Source: Bacteroidales bacterium
GTDB taxonomy: Bacteria; Bacteroidota; Bacteroidia; Bacteroidales; Muribaculaceae
Length of the DNA stretch: 12,667 nucleotides
Assembly: GCA_019415705.1 (NCBI GenBank)
Contig: DXYS01000093.1
Span: forward strand, 23,109-35,775
Direction: 5' to 3'
This document shows, piece after piece, positions 1 to 4,937 of the stretch. Position 1 is the stretch's first letter. Every line of letters starts with the position of its first letter. The notes beneath the pieces are model-generated. The model was not told where the DNA came from. It saw only the letters and a list, made by a program, of their open reading frames with translations, and made no database searches. The translations under genes were made by a program, and so were the position numbers.

Positions 1-483
1 GTATAGGCGCACACCGCGACTGCGGCCGAGCAGCTCGGCGCAGCGGCAGATTTTCCAGCGGTGGTAGTTGATGGCGGTGAACTTGCCGTAGTCGGTCACG
101 CGCAGCGGGTAGAGATGGCACGACAGGGGCTTGAGAAAATCGCAGCGGCCCTCGCGGTACGCTTTTTCGATGGCACACTGACACATGCCGCCGGGGCCGT
201 AGGTGGTGAAGACACAGTTGCGGCCGTCGACTATCGATGTGACGAGGTCGCCTTCTTCGTCGACATAGCTGACGCCCTGCTCGTCGATGACGCGGCGGGC
301 GGCGGGCGTCAGGTCGTCGCGGACGATGGGGAGCACTTCTTCCAAGCGGCGGCGCTCTTCGTCGGTGATGGGGGCGCCGGCGTCGCCCTCGATGCAACAT
401 TCGCCCAAGCACGAGTCTAAGTCGCAGCAAAAAAACTGTTCGGCAAGGTCGAGTGACACGAGTTTGTCTTTGATTTCAAGCAT
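1..483 (-). CDS. DUF3109 family cysteine-cluster protein, partial (C-terminus beyond left edge)
   Basis: This reading frame is open from the start codon to position 1, so the 161 residues seen lack the C-terminus. Counted from the ATG at 483, cysteines lie at 19, 20, 25, 29 and 30 (FFCCDLDSCLGECC), then 90, 101, 103, 114, 122, 146 and 148. They sit around GDAGAPIT, EEGDLVTSIVDG, AIEKAYREG, SCHLYPLRV and NYHRWKIC. This matches the DUF3109 family of Bacteroidota, related to YkgJ-type proteins thought to bind zinc or an Fe-S cluster; the biochemical role is unknown. I chose 483 because relatives begin close to M-L-E-I and an AGAGGA stretch precedes it. An in-frame ATG at 510 would add nine residues (MDTKDSEEI). 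The gene lies downstream of the Plug gene on the same strand and may be read from the ung promoter. Family assignment is secure; function is not. Confidence 0.85.
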   Translation of the reverse strand, partial: MLEIKDKLVSLDLAEQFFCCDLDSCLGECCIEGDAGAPITDEERRRLEEVLPIVRDDLTPAARRVIDEQGVSYVDEEGDLVTSIVDGRNCVFTTYGPGGMCQCAIEKAYREGRCDFLKPLSCHLYPLRVTDYGKFTAINYHRWKICRCAELLGRSRGVRLY

Positions 484-553
484 GATTTCCTCTGAGTCTT
501 TAGTGTCCATTTATATAGTATATTAGCTACATTAGCTATTGTAGCTGTTTTAG

Positions 554-1807
554 TTATTTAATTACGGCGACGCCGACGAGGCGGTCATAGCGCGCGTGGG
601 GCTCACGGACATAGACGCGGACGGTGTAGCGGTTGACGGTCTGATATTTGTCGCCCTCGATATATGAGGTGTAGCCGCGCCGCGCGCCGGGGGACACGGT
701 GAGATACTGGTAGTTGTAGGCGCCCTGTTTGAGCAGCATCGCGGTCTCGTAGCGGCCGGTCTCGCGGTTGTATTTCATCAGCGCCGAGTCGTCGAAACGG
801 CGGTCGGTCAGGTCGCCGTCGACAAATATCATCATGCCGGGCGTCTCGGGGTAGTCTAAAGAGAAGTGGACGACGGTGTAGTCGGCCTCGACGTCGCTCT
901 CGGTCGAGTTGTATTCGCGCACGACAAAGCGGCCGTCCTGATCCTCGTCGTAGCTGTAGGGGGCGTCGGTGCGCGATGCGTCGGTCTCGAGGATGTGGTG
1001 GTAATAGGGCTCGAAATAGGTCACACCGGCCACACGCATCGACGGATTGTTGACCGAGACGGTCTCGAAGCGGCGGTATTCGTTGCCGGCCTCGAAAATC
1101 AGCTCGGGCTGATGCTCGTATATGGCTTTTTTGCCCGAGAGGCGCAGGGGGTGACGCAGGGCGACCTCGTTGTCGCAGCGGCCGTTCTGGCTGACGACGA
1201 CGATGAGGTCGTTGAAGATGTCGATGCCGTCGAGACCCTCGGCGTCGACGGTCAGCTGCAGCTGCTGGTGACGGTCGTTGTAGTCGCGGTCGGTGCGCGA
1301 GGTGAGCGTGGCGCTGACAGGGGCGGTCTGCTCGCTGACCATGAAGCGCCACTGCGCCACGGTGCGCTCGGGGTCGTCCTCGCGGTAGACCTGCAGCAGA
1401 TAGTTGCCCGAGATGAGGGGCGCCATCTCGTCGTTGGGGATGACGATGCGGTAGTTGACATAGTGGACGGTCGTCGAGCGCGAGAGCTCGTAGTCGTCGA
1501 CCGGCGCCTCGTTGAATCCGGGCAGATACTCCGAGCCGACGAGGTCTGAGCGACGCCAGTCGGCCGTGCAGTGGATGATGCGGTAGCGGAAGTATGAGCG
1601 GTCTTCGGCGAGCTCGTCAAAGCTGAAAACGAGCCGGTCCTGACTGCCGATGACGAGGACGGGCGGCCCGTAGGGGTTGCCGTCGGGGCTGACGCGCAGT
1701 GTGCGTATGCGCTCGTCAAAGCGGCCTGTCATCGTGTCGTCGCGCGACTCGGCTGCAAGGGCGGTGAGAATGGCGGCCAATAATATGAGCGTCAGCCGCT
1801 TCACCAT
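554..1807 (-). CDS. Type IX secretion system Plug-like protein (DUF5103)
   Basis: This 417-aa protein starts with a signal peptide (K3 and R4, then a leucine/alanine-rich core, probable cleavage near residue 19). It is therefore exported to the periplasm or outer membrane. The N-terminal domain (about residues 30-160) carries the DUF5103 landmarks: LVFSFDEL at 59-66, a Y-R-I-I-H-C-T-A-D-W stretch at 75-84, SEYLPGFNE, SGNYLLQVY and the domain-closing WRFMVSEQ. The rest is beta-rich and aromatic. In Flavobacterium the homologous Plug protein blocks the periplasmic end of the SprA translocon, so a role in gating type IX secretion is inferred; some DUF5103 proteins in gut Bacteroidales have untested roles. 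Its ATG lies inside the end of ung (ATGGTGA, 7-nt overlap), which suggests translational coupling. No truncation or frameshift is seen. Confidence 0.85.
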   Translation of the reverse strand: MVKRLTLILLAAILTALAAESRDDTMTGRFDERIRTLRVSPDGNPYGPPVLVIGSQDRLVFSFDELAEDRSYFRYRIIHCTADWRRSDLVGSEYLPGFNEAPVDDYELSRSTTVHYVNYRIVIPNDEMAPLISGNYLLQVYREDDPERTVAQWRFMVSEQTAPVSATLTSRTDRDYNDRHQQLQLTVDAEGLDGIDIFNDLIVVVSQNGRCDNEVALRHPLRLSGKKAIYEHQPELIFEAGNEYRRFETVSVNNPSMRVAGVTYFEPYYHHILETDASRTDAPYSYDEDQDGRFVVREYNSTESDVEADYTVVHFSLDYPETPGMMIFVDGDLTDRRFDDSALMKYNRETGRYETAMLLKQGAYNYQYLTVSPGARRGYTSYIEGDKYQTVNRYTVRVYVREPHARYDRLVGVAVIK

Positions 1808-2463
1808 ACGACGGGCTCTTTGCCGTGTGCCGTGAGGTAGGCGTTGGCCTGTGAGAAATGATGATTACCGAAAAATCCGCGGTAGGCCGACAGGGGCGAG
1901 GGGTGGGGCGACGAGAGCACGAGGTGGCGCTGTCGGTCGATAAAGGCGCCCTTGCGCTGGGCAAACGAGCCCCAGAGCATGAAGACGAGGCCCTCGCGCT
2001 CTGTGGCGAGACGGCGCACGGCGGCGTCGGTGAACTCCTCCCATCCGCGGCCCTGATGCGAGCCGGCGCGGTGAGCCTCGACGGTCAGAGTGGCGTTGAG
2101 CAGCAGCACGCCCTGACGCGCCCAGCGCTCTAAGTTGCCCGTGGCTGGCATGGGCGCGCCGGTGTCGTCAGAGACCTCCTTGAAGATGTTGACAAGCGAC
2201 GGCGGCATCTCCACGCCGTCGGCCACGGAGAAACACAGGCCGTTGGCCTGTCCGGGGCCGTGATAGGGGTCCTGACCGAGTATGACGACCTTGACCTCGT
2301 CAAACGGGCAGGCGTCGAAGGCTGCAAAGATGCGTCCGGCCGGCGGATAGACCGTCGTGCGGCCGTAACTGTCTCTTACAAAATCTGTGAGAGTCTTGAA
2401 ATACGGCGCATCCCATTCGGCGGCCAATTGCCGCTCCCAGCTTGGATTGATTCTGACTTTCAT
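1801..2463 (-). CDS. ung: Uracil-DNA glycosylase, family 1
   Basis: This enzyme cuts uracil bases from DNA, arising from cytosine deamination or dUTP misincorporation, and starts base-excision repair in the cytoplasm. The 220-aa length is normal for family 1. The water-activating loop GQDPYHGPGQANG lies at 63-75 with catalytic Asp65. LLNATLTV holds the uracil-binding Asn123 region, and the DNA-intercalation loop HPSPLSAYRGF begins at His187. All active-site motifs are intact, so the enzyme should work. The start at 2463 gives the normal N-terminus and lies about 20 nt from a TAnnTTTG-like element on the minus strand. It is the first gene of a probable operon with the Plug-like gene (7-nt overlap) and possibly the DUF3109 gene. 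It is divergent from tRNA-Arg. Confidence 0.97.
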   Translation of the reverse strand: MKVRINPSWERQLAAEWDAPYFKTLTDFVRDSYGRTTVYPPAGRIFAAFDACPFDEVKVVILGQDPYHGPGQANGLCFSVADGVEMPPSLVNIFKEVSDDTGAPMPATGNLERWARQGVLLLNATLTVEAHRAGSHQGRGWEEFTDAAVRRLATEREGLVFMLWGSFAQRKGAFIDRQRHLVLSSPHPSPLSAYRGFFGNHHFSQANAYLTAHGKEPVVW

Positions 2464-2479
2464 CGCGCGTTTATTGAGA

Positions 2480-2511
2480 TTTGCAAATCTACAAAAAAAA
2501 TCCTACTTTTG
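2480..2511 (+). promoter_or_regulatory. Bacteroidota-type promoter for tRNA-Arg
   Basis: A -33 element TTTG (2480-2483) is followed after 20 nt by TACTTTTG (2504-2511), an exact match to the Bacteroidota -7 consensus TAnnTTTG. An A8 run (2493-2500) lies in the spacer. Transcription would begin near 2516-2520, leaving about 30 nt of leader before the tRNA. That leader holds a small hairpin (CGGCT-CAAA-AGCCG, 2522-2535). The spacing and the stable RNA downstream make the call fairly strong. Confidence 0.7.
2484..2491 (-). promoter_or_regulatory. Probable -7 element of the ung promoter
   Basis: Read on the minus strand this is TAGATTTG, an exact TAnnTTTG match ending 20 nt upstream of the ung ATG, which implies a short leader. 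No TTG lies at the expected -33 position (around 2511-2514), so the promoter is one-sided and could be weak or activator-dependent. The element lies inside the palindrome AGATTTGCAAATCT (2477-2490), which also holds the -33 element of the tRNA promoter. Confidence 0.45.
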
Positions 2512-2549
2512 CGGTGTCGTCGCGGCTCAAAAGCCGACGGCGAGCGCAA

Positions 2550-2621
2550 GCACCCGTATTTCAATGGATAGAATAAAGGATTCCGGTTCCTTCGATTAGG
2601 GTTCGACTCCCTACGGGTGTA
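2550..2621 (+). tRNA. tRNA-Arg (anticodon CCG)
   Basis: The cloverleaf was folded by hand over 72 nt. The acceptor arm is GCACCCG/CGGGTGT (2550-2556 with 2614-2620), closing with G1-U72. T8 and A9 follow. The D arm is TTTC/GAAT around AATGGATA, with three good pairs and a T10-T25 mismatch. The anticodon stem AAGGA/TCCTT is perfect and its loop TTCCGGT gives anticodon CCG at 2583-2585, which reads CGG (Arg). The variable loop is CGAT. The T arm is TAGGG/CCCTA around TTCGACT, and the discriminator base is A. CCA is not encoded, as is common in Bacteroidota. The gene lies directly against the phage genes, so its 3' half is the likely integration site. Confidence 0.92.
2602..2621 (+). other. Candidate prophage attachment site (attL) in the tRNA 3' half
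   Basis: Host housekeeping genes lie left of this point and a phage late operon lies right of it. Many tyrosine-recombinase phages use the T arm and acceptor 3' strand of a tRNA gene as the attachment core and leave the tRNA intact, which is what is seen here. The exact core is an inference, because the matching attR copy would lie beyond the right edge and no integrase gene is in the window. Confidence 0.5.
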
Positions 2622-2626
2622 CGACA

Positions 2627-2659
2627 AAGACTCTGTAAGTATTTAATTTACAGAGTCTT
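2627..2659. terminator. Perfect hairpin between tRNA-Arg and the phage late operon, probable bidirectional terminator
   Basis: AAGACTCTGTAA (2627-2638) and TTACAGAGTCTT (2648-2659) form a perfect 12-bp stem with a 9-nt loop. On the plus strand it is followed by a T-rich run (ATTTGTTTT), on the minus strand by TTTGTC. It starts 6 nt after the tRNA and lies between a plus-strand transcript and a converging minus-strand operon, so it could end both. The stem is AT-rich, so its strength is uncertain. It could come from the host or the phage. Confidence 0.65.
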
Positions 2660-2678
2660 ATTTGTTTTGTGTTCTGAC

Positions 2679-2700
2679 TAAAAAGCAAATAAAAAGCAAA
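2679..2700. repeat. Tandem 11-bp direct repeat near the attachment site
   Basis: Two exact adjacent copies of TAAAAAGCAAA lie at 2679-2689 and 2690-2700, just before the stop of the last phage gene. Short AT-rich direct repeats beside a tRNA attachment core resemble the arm-type sites bound by integrases, but two copies of a low-complexity word could arise by slippage. The function is a guess. Confidence 0.55.
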
Positions 2701-2704
2701 AGAT

Positions 2705-3175
2705 TTATTCTGTGTCAGAGTCGGCAGTCATAAATTCCTTGCCTATTATTTTAGGATTGGGGGGCCGACGTCCTTTAGGGTCCGGCTTGCCCTCGCGACA
2801 TACAGAGGAGCGGCAGTGCCACTCTTTATATTTCTCTTTGAGGAGTTTTTCTTTATCGCGCTCCTCGGTGACGGTGAGTAGCTTTTCATTGAGGATGTTT
2901 ATCTCTCGTTCGCTCTTGTAGAGTCGGTCGGAAATCTCGCGGTTACGGTCTATATGCTTGTCTACGGTATCATTGAGCTTGGAGAGCCGTGATGTAAGCG
3001 AGTCAACGAGTTTAAGTAGATTGTCAAACCGGTGGTCCTCGACCTCGTTGGCCTCGGCCTCGCTTTTTCCGGCTTCCGCGTCCTTGATGCGCCGGTTGGC
3101 TTTGCCATAGAGAATGAACCCTACGAGCGTCGAGCAGCCAAGTAGTGTTGATGTCAGTGTTAAGATAGTTTCCAT
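2705..3175 (-). CDS. One-TM coiled-coil protein in the phage lysis region, unknown function
   Basis: The 156-aa product has one membrane segment at residues 4-23, a basic stretch just after it (K25, R28, R29, K31), a long charged helical region with heptad character (about 35-118), and a short C-terminal motif with Cys121 and Cys126 followed by PDPKGRRPPNPK. I recall similar small proteins with a Cys-pair and Arg-Pro-Pro tail at this place in Bacteroides phages, without an assigned role. The length and the TM-plus-coiled-coil layout resemble Rz-type inner-membrane spanins. However, the positive charges after the TM predict a cytoplasmic C-terminus, which does not fit a spanin. A holin or holin-modulating role is the alternative. 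It is the last gene of the operon, 9 nt after the spanin-like gene. Confidence 0.75.
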   Translation of the reverse strand: METILTLTSTLLGCSTLVGFILYGKANRRIKDAEAGKSEAEANEVEDHRFDNLLKLVDSLTSRLSKLNDTVDKHIDRNREISDRLYKSEREINILNEKLLTVTEERDKEKLLKEKYKEWHCRSSVCREGKPDPKGRRPPNPKIIGKEFMTADSDTE

Positions 3176-3184
3176 TGCAATTGT

Positions 3185-3703
3185 TTATCGTCTAAATCGT
3201 TTTACCAGCCACGCGACGGCTATGCAGAGGGCAATGACGAGACCGCCGAGGGCCGCGCCGCCGAAGTCCATTTTTGTTTGTTCCCAACGCGACAGCGGCC
3301 GCTCGACGGGGTATGGCTCGCGGATGGTGTCGGCGCTCACCGCGCTCAGCGAGTCGATGATGCTGACGAGGCGCTGCCGCTCCTTGTCGGTCATCTTTGT
3401 GACTTCGCGAAAATGATAGCGGTCATAGCCGATGACGCGGTTGAGAGAGTCGAGGATTGGCGCGACGGAGTCATAGCGGCTGTCGGTGATAAAGATGCGC
3501 TCGGTGTCGGTGACTGTGTCATGCTTGGCGACGATGTGAGTCACGGTGTCGGTGCGCACGCTCTCGACGGGCGTGTAGACGGTGCGTGTGCAGCCGCAGA
3601 GGCTGACTGCAAGCACGATGATGACGCCGAGGATAAATGCGCAGTAGAGCATAAATGCCGCGCAGCCCCATCGGCGCACGGGGTCTCGGTCGGGCTGTGT
3701 CAT
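3185..3703 (-). CDS. Candidate unimolecular spanin (lipobox at the N-terminus, TM at the C-terminus)
   Basis: This 172-aa protein opens with a basic n-region (R6, R10, R11), a hydrophobic core (about 13-35) and a lipobox-like L35-C36-G37-C38, so Cys38 could be lipidated after signal peptidase II cleavage. A hydrophilic, Thr/Asp-rich middle follows with TDTVTHIVAKHDTVTDTE and a helical part. The protein ends in a second membrane segment (about 148-167) and a basic tail, KRFRR. An outer-membrane lipid anchor plus an inner-membrane C-terminal TM is the layout of u-spanins such as phage T1 gp11, which fuse inner and outer membranes at the last step of lysis. The start overlaps the end of the M15 peptidase gene (ATGA), as expected in a lysis cassette. 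The C at -2 of the lipobox is unusual. The role is inferred from architecture and position; I do not recognise a named family. Confidence 0.75.
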   Translation of the reverse strand: MTQPDRDPVRRWGCAAFMLYCAFILGVIIVLAVSLCGCTRTVYTPVESVRTDTVTHIVAKHDTVTDTERIFITDSRYDSVAPILDSLNRVIGYDRYHFREVTKMTDKERQRLVSIIDSLSAVSADTIREPYPVERPLSRWEQTKMDFGGAALGGLVIALCIAVAWLVKRFRR

Positions 3704-4119
3704 GTGTTATAAATAATTTGGCGGCGGTTGTGGCCGTCGGGTTTATAACTTATGTGAATCCATGCAGGCCCCGTCTTGACGCTGCCACGTTCGAATATCA
3801 ACTGGTCGAATTGTAGGCCGCGGTCAAGTATCATCTGAAAGAGCCGCGCGTTGTCGACATAGTTGCCCGTGGTGATGTCTGCCGCCTCGCCTTTGAGATG
3901 CTGAGAGGTCGCAGCGCCTCCGACGGTGCGGTTGAGCGCAGGGCAGCGATAGCCGCTTGTGACGATAATAGGCTTGCCCCACGCCTCACGCAACGGGTCG
4001 AGTACGTTGTCGACGAGGGCTGCGACACGCTCACGGGCTGACTCGGGCATACGGTTGTCGATGCCGTGGCGGTACGCCGTGTCGGAGCGCTCAAACTCTT
4101 GAAAGGTGAAGTATTTCAT
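3700..4119 (-). CDS. M15-family peptidoglycan peptidase, phage endolysin candidate
   Basis: This 139-aa protein is a single peptidase M15A domain, a zinc-dependent D-Ala-D-Ala or related peptidoglycan peptidase. The metal site is clear: SQHLKGEAADI gives His74 and Asp81, and WIHISY gives His122. Glu110 in QLIFER is a plausible catalytic acid. The N-terminal YFTFQEFERSDTA and SGYRCPALN are also typical. It lacks a signal peptide or membrane segment, so a holin must let it reach the cell wall. It overlaps the next gene by 4 nt and lies 4 nt after the 148-aa gene. Position and size fit an endolysin. Some M15 proteins in Bacteroidota chromosomes have cell-wall maintenance roles, but this one lies within a phage operon. 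Confidence 0.9.
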   Translation of the reverse strand: MKYFTFQEFERSDTAYRHGIDNRMPESARERVAALVDNVLDPLREAWGKPIIVTSGYRCPALNRTVGGAATSQHLKGEAADITTGNYVDNARLFQMILDRGLQFDQLIFERGSVKTGPAWIHISYKPDGHNRRQIIYNT

Positions 4120-4123
4120 GGCC

Positions 4124-4570
4124 TCACTCCTTTTTGTCGGCTACACCGCAGAGGGCGTCTTGCAGAGCCATTGATGTGACGATGTTGAAGTCGTTGCTCT
4201 CAAGCAGCGCGCCTAAGGCTTCCTCGGAGATGGTCTGATAGTCGACCTCGACCTCTTTGCGCAGCTCGTCGGTGACGCACTCGTTGACGGCGCGCTCGTA
4301 GTCGTTGTACGCGACGGTGAAGTCAACGCGCTCGGACTCTGTCAGCTCGTCATAGCGCTTGGCCTGTTCCTGCATGGCTTCGAAGTTTTCGGGTTTGAGT
4401 TTCTCCCGTGCGTCGGCCTTGAACTTGTCGAAAGCCTCGGCCACGGGGCGAAAGACTCGCATAGCTTTGATAACAGCGAATTTGTCGGCGTTAGCCATTT
4501 TGGTGAATTTGGTCGTAGGCTGTGACAGTGCGGTAGCTGCGGCCACGATGGTGTCTGTTGTCAGTTTCAT
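4124..4570 (-). CDS. Small helical phage protein of unknown function
   Basis: The 148-aa product has no membrane segment or signal peptide and is predicted by eye to be mostly alpha-helical and acidic. An N-terminal helical region (about 1-60) is followed by a charged segment (KFKADAREKLKPENFEAMQE) and a C-terminal part with EVEVDYQTISEEALGALLES. The general layout recalls small late proteins such as DUF1617 that lie between tail and lysis genes in other phages, but the match is too weak to name it. It lies 14 nt after the 107-aa gene and 4 nt before the endolysin, so it is expressed late. Possible roles include a minor tail component, an assembly chaperone or a lysis modulator. None is shown by the sequence. 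Confidence 0.75.
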   Translation of the reverse strand: MKLTTDTIVAAATALSQPTTKFTKMANADKFAVIKAMRVFRPVAEAFDKFKADAREKLKPENFEAMQEQAKRYDELTESERVDFTVAYNDYERAVNECVTDELRKEVEVDYQTISEEALGALLESNDFNIVTSMALQDALCGVADKKE

Positions 4571-4584
4571 TGCTTGGTAGTGAT

Positions 4585-4908
4585 TTAGTCGTTAGTAGAT
4601 GTGTTAACTGCGGCGATTGCGGTGTCGGGGCGCAGGTCGGCGATGTTGCCGATGAAGTCATTGATGGCGGTGATGACGTCAACGTCTGTCACCTCGGCAG
4701 AGCTGCCCGTGAGGTTGACGTTTTTCTGACCGCCCACGCCATAGGCGTTGAATGTTGCGACGGTAGCCTCGCCTTTGAGGATTGAGCCGTTGATGTTTGT
4801 CGGGCCTCCCGACGTGAGCGTGATGTGTCCTTTGACTGTCAGTGCGCCTTGTGCGCTCTCGATTGCGGCCTCTACCGACTGAATGGATGTGATTTTAAGA
4901 TTTCCCAT
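4585..4908 (-). CDS. Small phage protein of unknown function
   Basis: This 107-aa protein is rich in Thr, Val, Ala, Asn and Gly. The first two thirds look like beta strands (ITSIQSVEAAI, GALTVKGHITLTSGG, EATVATFNAYGVGG) and the last third looks helical (VDVITAINDFIGNIADL). There are no cysteines, TM segments or known motifs. It follows the adhesin-like gene by 29 nt and has an A-rich stretch before its ATG, as is usual for Bacteroidota. The composition is compatible with a small virion component, such as a decoration or fibre-associated protein, but nothing identifies it. Confidence 0.7.
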   Translation of the reverse strand: MGNLKITSIQSVEAAIESAQGALTVKGHITLTSGGPTNINGSILKGEATVATFNAYGVGGQKNVNLTGSSAEVTDVDVITAINDFIGNIADLRPDTAIAAVNTSTND

Positions 4909-4937
4909 GATGTTGTATTTTAGAGTGTTAATAGTTT

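Noticed and set aside
61..420. Plus-strand open frame of 119 codons near the left edge
   Set aside because: It is antisense to the DUF3109 gene, whose conserved cysteines and family motifs show the minus strand is coding.
511..553. AGCTA-type short repeats between the DUF3109 and Plug genes
   Set aside because: Three imperfect AT-rich copies (TTAGCTAC, TTAGCTAT, TGTAGCTG) in 43 nt are too short and degenerate to call a functional repeat. No promoter of the Bacteroidota consensus was seen there.
866..1549. Long plus-strand open frame of 227 codons opposite the Plug gene
   Set aside because: Low-complexity Val/Asp/Gly-rich translation typical of the antisense of a GC-rich gene. The minus-strand frame has a signal peptide and family motifs.
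2387..2599. Plus-strand open frames running from ung into the tRNA
   Set aside because: They cross the ung start, the promoter region and the tRNA-Arg, and have no recognisable product.
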